A model generated the notes under the pieces. The model was not told the origin of the DNA and searched no databases. It saw only the letters and a list, made by a program, of their open reading frames with translations. A stretch of DNA of 45,265 bases from Nephromyces sp. MM_2019 (taxonomy: Eukaryota > Apicomplexa > Aconoidasida > Nephromycida): the NCBI GenBank assembly GCA_015657535.1, contig JADHZB010002113.1:1-45265 (forward strand), read 5' to 3'. Each line of letters opens with the position of its first letter. Position 1 is the stretch's first letter. Below are positions 35,497 to 45,265 of the stretch, in pieces. The position numbers were made by a program, and so were the translations under genes.

Positions 35497-37206
35497 AATC
35501 TACTCATATAAAGAAAATTTCATGCTGCTAGGCTTAAAAAGCAGACGTGGCGCAGCAGAATTAGGTAATTGTTAGGTAACAGAATCACTAAGGGATAGAA
35601 GGCATTGATGACCAACCAAGAGAGCATAATTTTTTCTATTTCAATGTGCTATGATCTTGCACGTGCCTCCAGTACAAAATAATGAAAGGGCACGCATTAC
35701 TTAGTACAACACATCAGGTAAAACGCTACGGAAGACTAGTTTTCCAATTTCTCCCCTAAGCTGTTCCACGTCTTTGTTGAATTCAAAAGCCCCTAAAATA
35801 TAGCATATTTTCGATACCCCACTTGGGACTCACATGAGCACCTAGAGGCGTTTCTGCTTCACTACGGAGCTAATAAAATCTATCGTAATGCTTCAAAAAC
35901 GCCTCAGTAGTCTGACTCCACTTTTGAGTAATACCTCCTTTGTGCTATATAACTCTATTAGTAAGCAGAACAAGCTTGAATTTGCCTAGAGCTGACGCAG
36001 GAAGCAACATCTTCAACCGTAATTAGCCATTTAAGTTTATTTAACCTTGAATCTTCTACGATTTATCAAGATAATGGCCTCACTGTGAATTCAAAGAAAA
36101 CTTTAAGCCTCCTATGGCAACGTTAATAAATAAAATTGGCTATATGCACACATTAAAGCAAAATTAATTCATGAAGTTGAGGTATGACCGGGAATTTGAT
36201 ATTTTCACGTCCTTGCTTAGCGCACAGCCTTTACGTAGTGACATCCTGTTAGGTGTCTATCTTACATCTGTGCTTAACAGCACACCACGTCAATATAAGA
36301 TCATTGAGTACACTTGGAATCTAGCAGCAATCCCAAAGCTAAGCCACTTAAATTTTTCAATTTACGACATAATTATACCAATCTCTTCATCCAAATCTAC
36401 TGCAAGGAGATAATAGACTTTCAAGTCTCACAGCGCTACACGCGCTTGCTCATTTCCCAATCTATCATATTTAGCGATAACAATAAAGTGAAAGATTGTT
36501 TAATAGTCTCTAAAAAATTCCTGTACAAGACTACTTTTCTACATAGCATCAGCAATTTCCAATAAGCGCTAACTTTTCTAGGTCAAAACATACTAGTTTC
36601 AATGCAAGTGTACATCTCATCAAACCATACACAAGTGAAATATTGATAGCGAGGCTATTTTATGAGATATACCAATTTGCGCCTGGACAAACTCATTGGT
36701 ACCTTACTCACTATTGCGGCGAACTAGAATGGTGCTCTATACCGAAAGAACCCGAAATCTAAAGAAATTTTGCTCCGCAGCCGCATATGCTTTATTACTT
36801 GAACACGCCAAATGCGACGCTCAAGGATACAAAGAGAAAGGCCTTTTCTCAAGTGATTAAATGCTAATTAAATTAAGAAGCTAAAAGCTTAGCTTCGACG
36901 TGAACTTGATCTTTAAGCGTAGATAAAACCCTTCAGTGGTTAATAAAGGATATAAAAGCCTTCATTTAAAGCGGCGATGTCGTCATAAAATTAGGCTTTT
37001 TCCTGTACTTTTACAAGATGCCCAGTATCATCAAGCAGAATACTTCATGTATGTGGCAGTGTCACCAGTGGATGTGGGGGGTGCTACCACCCCTATATAT
37101 CAGTACAGGGAAGCAGGAGTACCATGTCAATTAATATGGTAAAAATACGTGTGCATACGGTTGCCGACCCAAGGATGTGGTCAAACGCTGCTAACGAACC
37201 TTTCAT
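35497..37206. other. Intergenic stretch; nothing recognised
   Basis: AT-rich sequence between the 3' end of the 32-35.5 kb gene and the telomere-like heptamers. Two overlapping plus-strand open frames at 36171-36413 and 36314-36565 have ordinary composition but no splice signals, partner exons or motifs, and were not accepted. Confidence 0.5.
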
Positions 37207-37262
37207 GGTTTAGAGTTTACGGTTCAGGGTTCAGGGCTTAGGGTGTAGGTTTAGGGTTTGTG
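37207..37262. repeat. Interstitial telomere-like heptamers
   Basis: Eight consecutive 7-base units starting at 37207 read ggtttag, agtttac, ggttcag, ggttcag, ggcttag, ggtgtag, gtttagg, gtttgtg. Most differ from GGTTTAG or GGTTCAG by one base. The mixed T/C form GGGTT(T/C)A is the known Plasmodium telomere repeat; GGGTTTA is also used by plants and other protists. The array is embedded between genes, so it is an internal relic, not a chromosome end. Confidence 0.8.
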
Positions 37263-37399
37263 ATGCTCAAGCAAGAATGCTCCTTCGGTTCTTCAAAGAG
37301 CAAAAAGAGCTTATGCTAGAAGATGTTAATGGGAAAGCGCCATTAATTGTGAAATTCACAAATTACTGAGCGCATCCTCGCACAAAAAAATAAAGGTTA

Positions 37400-37436
37400 G
37401 AGGGGGGGGATTGGAGGGAGTTTACAGGGGGGGAGT
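37400..37436. repeat. G-run cluster downstream of the SNARE gene
   Basis: Two runs of seven or more G (agaggggggggattggag and acagggggggag) sit 250-290 bases beyond the 3' end of the minus-strand SNARE gene. In that gene's sense these are C-runs. No function can be assigned; long G-runs near a telomere-like array may simply be further subtelomere-type sequence. Confidence 0.5.
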
Positions 37437-37684
37437 AGAAAATAAATGGAGTAACGCAGCCGCCAGCGGAAAATTTTATAGCACAAAGCACGCAGAAACC
37501 ACATATCTTCATCCTTGCAGAGTGATCTGAAAAATAATAAAATATCAGCAGGGTGCTCTGCAAAGCGTCACTAAAAAAACAGTAAAAACAGACTAAAGCA
37601 ACCTGGCCTCCGTCAAAGTAAGAGAGTACCTCAAAGCTACTAAGTATAGCGAACGCTAGCAAAAAGCTCCGTTTTTACAGCTCA

Positions 37685-40600
37685 TCAAGAGCGAACAACC
37701 TTGAGAATTATATAGGCCACCACTACTAGAACCGCTATAATCCCGGCAGCTACTACTATTAGAGATATCCGACGCTCCCTGTTAGCCTGAAAATTAAGAA
37801 ACACTTAAAGCTTTAAGTTGAACTCAGAGCACAGCCAAATTACAGAAGCAAATAGTAGGCTTTAAAAAACCGAAATTCTATGCTTTAAAAAAAATTGCGA
37901 TTCCAGCTTACCAAAGAAGACATGATTGCCCTAGCAGTGTATAGATGAGAGGAGAGTGAAGATGCCTGTAAACAACGCAAAACCATTTTTAAAAAATGTA
38001 GAAACTAAAGGTAAATAGAGCTTGAATGGCTTCCTAATTGAAGGAGGTACAAGAGAAAAACTAATTTCAAGCGCGATATTTGGGAGTCGCAAAAAGAATC
38101 GAATATTTCTCATTATCACTATGGCAAGAAAAAAAAGGCAATAATGAAGAAAACGCTTGATTATCAGATAGACAACAATACAGAATACAGTGCAAAACAA
38201 AATTAGACAATGCCTAGAAGATCAAAATAAGTGAAAAAAACGCCGCCCAGCAGAGGTCTTGCAGCTTCTTTTGAAACAGTAACAAATCGCAGGTACTTAA
38301 GCTGGTGCCATATATCTGAAGAATCTCAATATATATGCAGCCATTCTGTGTATGTTGATAACCAATAAACAACGTTTAGAGCAGCTAGGGCTCTCTTCTA
38401 CATGGATCTCACATTAGCTCTAGATCTTGACAGCGTTTCCCTCTGCCTTGAAAAATTGGTCATTATAGTTTCACCGTATTTTTCCGCTTCATCTGCAATT
38501 CGCTTTGATTCCTAAGATTGAGAAGAGAATATCGCAAAAAATAGGTTCTTAATCGCACACAAAAAGCTCTAAGAAACACACAATCTTGAAGATAATTAGA
38601 TATGATAAAAAAAGCACAAAAAGACAAGAAAAGAAGCTTCGAATATAACAAAATAATTCAAATTTCCACGAAACATGAAAAATATTTCTATTGGGAGTGA
38701 AAAAATGAAGGTTTAGTATCAAGTAAGAATATTTGAGCAAAGAAAAAGTACTTTACGTCATTATCCATCTATTTTATGCTTGCAAAAAAAAGAAAATCTA
38801 AACTCTAAGAAAAAACATAGTTAATGATCAGTATCAGAGGGAAAGTATCTCAGAATAGGTATTAAGCAGTTTACACATGAAATTTTCCGCATAAAACGAC
38901 GGGAGGAAAGCCAATTACGCCCCTTACACTTTGAAAAAACAAATCTTCAATGAAACTCAAACTGTTTAAAAAAGAATTCAAACTCAAAAAAACCATAAAA
39001 AATTACTCAAAATAAAAGAGAAATCATCCGAAAATATATTGGTAAAACAGGGCTGAAAGTCTATTTACTGACACACACACACACATGCACAAACACACAC
39101 ACACACATCCACACACACACCCACACATACACACACATGCACAAACACACCCACACCCACACACACACACACATGCACACACACACATGCACAAACACAC
39201 AGGCTATTCAAATGGTGCATTAATACAGATGAAACTACTCAATTATTCCCATAAAATACGCCACAAGATCAACTTTATACATACGGAAAAATATTTCTGC
39301 TCCAAAGGGACGATTTGAAATAACACGGTGGAATATACTCAAATCAACTTAGTTTTCTTGTAAATTAAAATTTCAGCCCATCATCTTACACGTTGGCGTG
39401 TACATACACTGATATCTCCCCAATATACTATAAAAGTTTACAAAAAGAACATAAAAAAGTGAATAATTTTTACAAAATAAAAAACTCGGCAGAGCTCTTA
39501 CTTCTATCTGAAGCAACCCTTTTGAAAGCTTTTGCGTATTTGCCATCGTTTGCATTCTGTCATTCAGAGTATCGCCTGAATCTCCAATCAAGCAAATTTT
39601 GCGTGAACACACAAAATACCAGCAGAGAAGAAATAATGCTGAGAAATCAGTGCAGCTGATTTCTTCACAAAAGATGAAAGGTGCAGAGCTTTTTAAGGTA
39701 AACAGAGAAAACCTCAAAAAGCAGGTTAATAAACGCAAAAAAAAAAAAAAGACTAAAAGCCTCATGAAACAATTACTGGGTGAACAGAATCAGTACCGAG
39801 AAATTCCAGCACATCATACAGGAAAATGATATGCCACGCAAAGATCAATACCTGGCCCGCCACTAAGATTTTTCAGGGCGTTAAACTCTTTCCTAATCGA
39901 AGCTAAGCGTGTGCGATAGTCCACCATCTGCAGAAATCAAGGTAACGAGTAAGTTATTCAACGCAAAGGATTCATCACGTTGAACGGGAGTAAAAAGACC
40001 GGCAGAAAACTTGATGAAATATACAGAAAATGATGTCTTAAAACTTTTTGGCTTGAAACGAGCACGCAGCACACACAAACACACGCACACGAACAGACAC
40101 AAATTCCTAACCCAAAACTTCTAATGAAACCAACTAAGCTAACCAAATGACAAGAATTTACTGACAAATTCACATTTATCAAGCTGAAGCACAACAATTC
40201 TAATAAATCTACTCTCTGAAACTTATACAGCATCTGCAATACCTTTATCAGTAATAACTCTAACTTGATGTGGCATATATAACAAGCATCCTCTGAGCTA
40301 CTTTAACTTACAGCAGGTTCGTGTCGTTCACGCACTGATGGAGGCAGAGAACGCAACTCCAGCTCCATCTGACGGAACTAAATAAGAGAGAAAAAAAACA
40401 CAGCAAGATTTGTGTGATAGCATGACGTACAGAAGGAAAATCCTTCTCTTTCTTTAATCACTTTTAAATTTCATGCAAAATCTCGCACACACATACAGTA
40501 GTAGCACACGTTTTGAGGATTCTTCCCAGACTCCTTAGTGTGGGTACTATCATTTAAAAAGTACAAGCTGAAAATTGGTAGATTCAGCCATTTACACACA

Positions 40601-41860
40601 AAAAATGTGTGCAATTCCACATTATCTTGCGTGTATAAGAATAATGCCATAGTTTTTAACGGTAAAAAAGATGAAACAGGAGAAATCGGGATGCAAAAGA
40701 AGACGTTAAAACTAGAAATTCACAAGACAACTGCCATTTAAAAGAAGCGTTTAATAGCCTTTAAAAAAAACTAATAAGCTGAAGCAGCTGCACACAATGA
40801 GCAGAGCAACTCATAAAATCACTAACTGCTGTTTCTGCATCTTGTAGGCTCCTTGAGCAAGAAAGAAGGTCTTCAGGATGGTTTATAACTAAATTTCCAA
40901 AGATAACAGATTTTGGAGCATTTTTTAGGCTCATAGAGAAGAAAGAGGATAATCAGCTTCCCATAGCATGATTAGCTAGGAATAATATTCAAGTTAGCAG
41001 GCATCAACATCACCTTTTATGTGGCATTAAAGCCGATAAAAAAGATGTTTGGTGAAAGAAGCACACAAGTTCGATAATTCAAGCAAAAAATCAATGACAA
41101 ACACAAAAAAAATACGCAATTGTGCGGATAAATTAGTGGGATGGCCTAAAAAAGTGGTGTACATACAGGGATAGGCAAACTCCACCACGAAAATTTGCCT
41201 AATTTATGATGCAATCATCAGAAATAAGTCACTTTTTATACATGAAAAAGCAGGCAATACAGGAGGAAGATAGATATATATTCGCTACAAGCAATATATA
41301 TATCATGCTGCTATAAAAACAAAAAATTCGCATCATCATCCTTTACAATAATATCTATTTATTCACACATTTTCGTCCATAATCTTCCTCCCTATTTCAT
41401 TAATGATTTGATTTTTTTAGGCATTTTTTCAGCTAAAATTTTGCCTTTTTAACAAGCTTCTGCTTCTTCTTTAGAAATAATAATAAAAACATAGAAAATC
41501 CTTGCAATTAACAAACATAATCTGCTTTTTTTTCCTAGATTTAATATGATATATTGATGTAATACCTCTATTATAATCTCTAATAGGAGCTATTAAATTT
41601 ACTGTTTTTTGCAGCATTTTGTCAGCATTTAATGCACCTTTTTAATCCTAATATTTTTACTAGAATCTCAAGAAAATATCCTTTTTATTGCTTTGATATT
41701 AGCAGGTGCAAGTAGCTTTTTGAATCTCATTTAAAGCATCACACACACTCATTAGATCATCATTCTTACCCTGTTCGCTTTGCAAAGATTGCAAGAGGTT
41801 AGAAGCTTCGTAGAAGGAATTATTAAGATCATCTTCGTAGGAAGAAAACAACTCTGACAT
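37685..41860 (-). CDS. Vti1-type Qb-SNARE
   Basis: Membrane-fusion SNARE of Golgi, endosome and vacuole-type compartments by family. Eight exons in sense order: 41860-41770, 40888-40827, 40377-40312, 39927-39852, 39575-39502, 38511-38413, 37965-37912 and 37786-37685. Phases 1/0/0/1/0/0/0 agree and the product is 207 aa (Vti1 is usually about 215-230). The N-terminus [12 protein letters not shown] matches the Vti1 start, and an Habc-like bundle follows ([29 protein letters not shown]). The SNARE motif begins near 124 ([17 protein letters not shown]), with the zero-layer Gln at Q146 in SRQRETL. A C-terminal membrane anchor (about 181-203) ends in a short KVVRS tail. Residue spacing from QRETL to the membrane segment equals that of yeast Vti1, so no exon is missing there. 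The acceptor of exon 2 (atttag at 40889-40890) is the least certain; an alternative a few codons later (cctgaag) also keeps phase. Confidence 0.9.
39071..39201. repeat. CA microsatellite in SNARE intron 5
   Basis: About 130 bases of (CA)n with catgcaca and catccaca variants. It lies between exons 39575-39502 and 38511-38413. It is TG-rich in gene sense and begins about 300 bases after the GTAAGA donor. The surrounding intron is otherwise AT-rich. Confidence 0.95.
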
Positions 41861-42200
41861 TTCTAAAAAGATGAAGATTAAACTCTGTTAATTGACCTCT
41901 TCAAAGCAACGCTGAAATACTGGTGTTCTCGTATAATCAACCTGAAAAATAAAGTAGAGTCTGCAGCTATATACACACTTGCTACGGAGAGAGAATAGAG
42001 ATGTGTATGTATGTGCGCGCAGAGAGAGTGAGAATAGTGGTGTGTGCATGTGCGCGGGGAGAGAGAGAGAATAGAGATGTGAGTGCGTGTGTGAATGTGT
42101 GAGCGCGCAGAGAGAGTGCGAATAGTGATGTATGTGTGCGTGTGCTCGGAGAGAAAGAGAGTATAGAGATGTGAGTGTGTGGAGAGAGAACGTTGCGTGT
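41861..42200 (-). other. Probable 5' UTR and repeat-rich leader intron of the SNARE gene
   Basis: Upstream of the ATG at 41860, a strong acceptor (tactttatttttcag) lies near 41942-41956 in sense. Beyond it, 41985-42190 is a compound repeat: alternating units containing agaatagagatgtg and gaatagtgatgtg with (ga)n and (tg)n, about 40 bases each on the plus strand. In sense this is CA/CT-rich. The simplest reading is a 5' UTR exon (about 41941-41861) preceded by an intron ending in the repeat; the first exon was not identified. Confidence 0.4.
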
Positions 42201-43027
42201 GTGCAAAAGGTGGAAAACGTAATGAAAAATATAAGGAAATTGCCAAGGAATATTGCGATAATGTGTCCTGTGCGTGGTGGGTGTGTTGTTTGCGTTGTGT
42301 ATGTTGCTTTAAAGCTCCCCAAAGATGTTTTTATATTGTTTTTACAATGGAATTTGATTTTGTAGAAATTAAAAGGAAAATTGAAGAAGTATGAAGGTGA
42401 TGCTTAATATATAATCAAAGCATTATAACACACACTCACTAAGCGAAAGCTCCACTTTCTCTTGGGTGAAGATAATGTCTAACATATAATCAAAGTAGCA
42501 CATGAAAAAGAAACACACAAAGTGGAAATACAAACCCTTCAATCTCTAGATACTTCTTCTAATCAAAGAATCGCGCCAAGACTAGCATTTAATACGAGAA
42601 AACGCCAACTTTCTCATCATCAAAATAGCAAATGCAAAGAGTACTAGCTTGTTTTCTAAATCAAAGATATACTTCTTAGAAAGAACCATATTTGAACAGC
42701 TCATCAGCTTTGTTAAGCAACTCGCACAGTAAAAAACGAGTGCGCAAAGTTCAGATGAATCTTCAATTTTAGAAGGCAGAAAAGCACACGAAAGCTACGC
42801 AGGAAAGTCAAAAAATAACAAATTTGGAACCAAAGCTGAAGAATATGAAATCAAGTGCTTATGATTAAGGCAGTAGTATAGTGTTAACTCATAATAGTTA
42901 GCTATTAATCAGACGCTAGAAAAGCTTAGTATAACCTTCATTCTAATACCCTATTGATCACAAGAGCAAAATGTGATGTGCCTAGCTCTCCTGCCAAAAA
43001 TTGATCAACACACGAGTGGGAATAGAC
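42201..43027. other. Intergenic stretch; nothing recognised
   Basis: Between the SNARE leader repeat and the 3' end of the next minus-strand gene. No open frame with splice signals was found. It should contain the SNARE promoter and the neighbour's 3' UTR, but no element could be named. Confidence 0.45.
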
Positions 43028-45000
43028 TTATTGGTGGCTATGAGGATTACACAGAGCCTTGGACATTTTGAAGATTAATCTAGAAAAGAACGAAGCTAGT
43101 GGGCTGGTTAAAGCTTCGACTGTGGCTTAGAAGCTTAAAGCTTTGACAGTATCACTCACTACCTCCAAGTAGCAACGCACTAAGCAAACCCCCCAAGCAT
43201 CAACACACAAAATAAACCCCCCCAAATATTCATCACAACCAAGCGACTTAACTTGGTACCCTATTTAACGGAAAAAACGCCACACACCCAATTATCAACG
43301 TCAAACCCCAAAATCAGCCACTACAAGCTGCCAGTCACACACGCGCCTTCAATTTCGGCTATTCTGATGCTCATCCAAACTTTTTTAACAGCCTTTCTCC
43401 ATATATCCACTACCTTCAAAAACTCTACCTAAAGTCTTCAAATTTCTGCTGCTTTTCTTCCTCTTCCACTAGATTTTTGATGTTTTCAAACAGTTCTAGC
43501 AAAATAACCTATTCGTTTTGATCTCATTATCTGCAATAATACCTACTCCAGAGTTTTCCATCAAAAAGAATTACAATGTACATATCTTTTGTGGATGGAT
43601 ACTCCATCAGCACGATGCATCCGTCTCTAAGTGCTATGAACTCGTCGCTATGCTAAGTTTTCATGGCTTTTTTGAAAGTTTATACATACGGAAGAAACCT
43701 TGGAAAATAACTCTATTAATAGCTTCATCATCATCAGGGTGTGTCGTATGCTTGTGTGTGTGGCCGCTATGTGTATCTAGGTTATGCATTACTCAGTGTT
43801 TTTGCGGCTTTCTTAATTTTTTTCCCCTTTTCTAAAGAAAACTTCAGAGTACATTTATAGAGATTATCTAATTCTGATGATAGAAATAAACTGATTTTTT
43901 GTTTTACTTTAAAGGAAAAATATACTGTTTTTTCTACTATTAATTTCCATATGTATATATTAAATTTAATCTCTTGGTTATTTCAAGTTCTCCAGGAGTA
44001 CCTGAGACAAATTTTGGTCTCTCCGGGGTGTATGCAGTATAACTGAAATGATAGAAAAAAAATTCGCTGCTCATATGTGTATATTTGTATTATTAGTGTC
44101 AAAATATATTTTAAGTATAAATCCCCGCCTCCGGTGTAAATTTGAAGTGTACATACACCCCAAATTTTCCCCTCCCATTAAGCTGAAACTTGGAAAATCA
44201 GCTGAAACAGGCATCTCAAACACAAATTCTTCCCATTTTATGTGAAATTCTTTGGAAAAAAGTTTCTAATATGAATTTTGTCTTCTCGACATAGAAGAGA
44301 GCATCATTATCTTTTTTTTTTTTTGGTTTACTCGGTGCGATTTCATGCGTTTATTGTATACAAACGAGTCTCAAAAGTATTGCTTGATATTTCAAGAGAA
44401 AAAAACGTCTTTTTCGCCTCTCACTCTTTTGATGAAGTTTATACTGTCAGAATTGGTATCTTTTCTTGGTATATTTTTGGTCATGAAAATTTCCTATCCC
44501 TGATGAAGATTTCTTAGAATAGCCATTTGGTGTAGGCTGCATACTTTCAAAGCAATAAAGCTTTTTTTTTCCAATGAATTAACACCAGACTAACCACTTG
44601 ATGCGAATATTCTAACAACACACACCACAAACTCCAGTGATAAGTGTATCAAAAAAAAACGCTGCCAAGGAGATAACATCAGATTTCGCCTGGTATGTGA
44701 AGGAATCAATATATAAAGGCGAAAGTGATTGTGGAGGATTTGCTTGGGAATATATTGATATTGGATATATTTAATAGAATCTATAAATAGCAATGAACAA
44801 CGAATAAAAATCTTAAAAAGGGTAAAGAGAAATTAAACAATTTTTTCCATCTTCAGAGATATCCATTGGACGTAATAAGAAACAGCTTGCAGGCGATGAA
44901 ATAGCTATGTTCAAAGCCTTTTTTTTCTTGATTATACTAAGCTGCGATTTGGATCCATAAAAGAATAAATCATTTCATCCGTAACTTGCTCTACTCTTGC
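43028..45000 (-). CDS. Unrecognised multi-exon gene, 3' part
   Basis: The last three exons are reasonably clear: 43652-43547, 43495-43429 and 43079-43028, with donors GTAGGT and GTAGAG, an excellent tcttttctag acceptor for the last, and phases 1/2 in agreement. They read FIALRDGCIVLMEYPS, MYIVILFDGKLW, then KLFENIKNLVEEEEKQQKFE (helical, acidic), and end LIFKMSKALCNPHSHQ before TAA. Further upstream, possible exons lie near 43701-43750 (PDDDEAINRVIFQ), around 44633-44695 (YQAKSDVISLAAFFFDTLIT) and at 44938-45000 (cacag acceptor, ARVEQVTDEMIYSF), but they could not be joined by phase. The KSDVISLAAFF stretch resembles subdomain IX of protein kinases, yet no catalytic loop, DFG or P-loop was found, so kinase ancestry is only a guess. 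The gene probably extends off the right edge. Confidence 0.42.
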
Positions 45001-45125
45001 CTGTGGTAAACAAAAAGTGGAAATATGATTTTCTTTATAAAAAAATTCCTATAAACCGTGTGCGGATGAGTTTATACTTCTGCTGTCCTTTATGCGGAGG
45101 AAGGGTAATTCAGAGAGTTGGAGTT

Positions 45126-45265
45126 TGTGAAAAAAACCGTAAAAAAGGAGATTTTATACATTTAATCAGTGTACATACATCATACGAAATTTCCGAATGT
45201 GAAAAAAACCGTAAAAAAGGAGATTTTATACATTTAATCAGTGTACATACATCATACGAAATTTC
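45126..45265. repeat. 72-bp tandem repeat at the window end
   Basis: A unit starting tgtgaaaaaaaccgtaaaaa at 45126 recurs identically at 45198 and is cut off by the window end after 68 bases. The period is 72. Perfect identity right at the end of the sequence suggests that the contig stops inside a repeat array, so the true copy number is unknown. Confidence 0.95.

Noticed and set aside
41878..42322. His/Thr/Ser-rich minus-strand frames upstream of the SNARE gene
   Set aside because: Three overlapping frames are open at once because the CA/CT repeat lacks stop codons; this is repeat sequence, not protein.

Overview
The window looks like intron-rich, AT-rich nuclear DNA from a protist. An apicomplexan is the best guess, probably haematozoan-like, but the species is not identified. 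The clues are genes split into many small exons with GT-AG introns, a eukaryotic gene for a bacterial-type (type I) glutamine synthetase, abundant TG/CA microsatellites, and eight consecutive degenerate telomere-like heptamers at 37207-37262 that mix GGGTTTA and GGGTTCA, the form known from Plasmodium telomeres. No bacterial operon, CRISPR array, insertion sequence or convincing tRNA was seen. All exon models were built by hand from open frames, splice sites and intron-phase agreement.

Layout. 1-2313 (minus): 3' part of a TMEM33-family membrane protein running off the left edge. 3.8-4.5 kb (minus): an unrecognised exon cluster. 7747-12900 (plus): a three-exon type I membrane protein whose C-type lectin-like domain (CTLD) is interrupted by about 600 cysteine-free residues; this is the most unusual object in the window. 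17203-23137 (minus): a complete seven-exon glutamine synthetase with an assembly gap in intron 5. 25.26-25.36 kb: a candidate structured RNA. 25.7-27.2 kb (plus): a tentative Cys-rich gene. 32.0-35.5 kb (plus): the 3' half of an unrecognised multi-exon gene. 37685-41860 (minus): a complete eight-exon Vti1-type Qb-SNARE. 43.0-45.0 kb (minus): the 3' end of another unrecognised gene. The last 140 bases are a 72-bp tandem repeat cut by the window edge.

The genes do not form a pathway. They are ordinary single eukaryotic genes: ER or nuclear-envelope membrane shaping, a surface or secretory receptor-like protein, nitrogen assimilation and vesicle fusion. A recurring structural theme is that introns of the minus-strand genes carry TG-rich tracts on the sense strand soon after the 5' splice site, and sometimes CA/CT-rich tracts before the acceptor. 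Long stretches between genes (4.6-7.7, 12.9-17.2, 23.1-25.6 and 35.5-37.2 kb) show nothing I can call.
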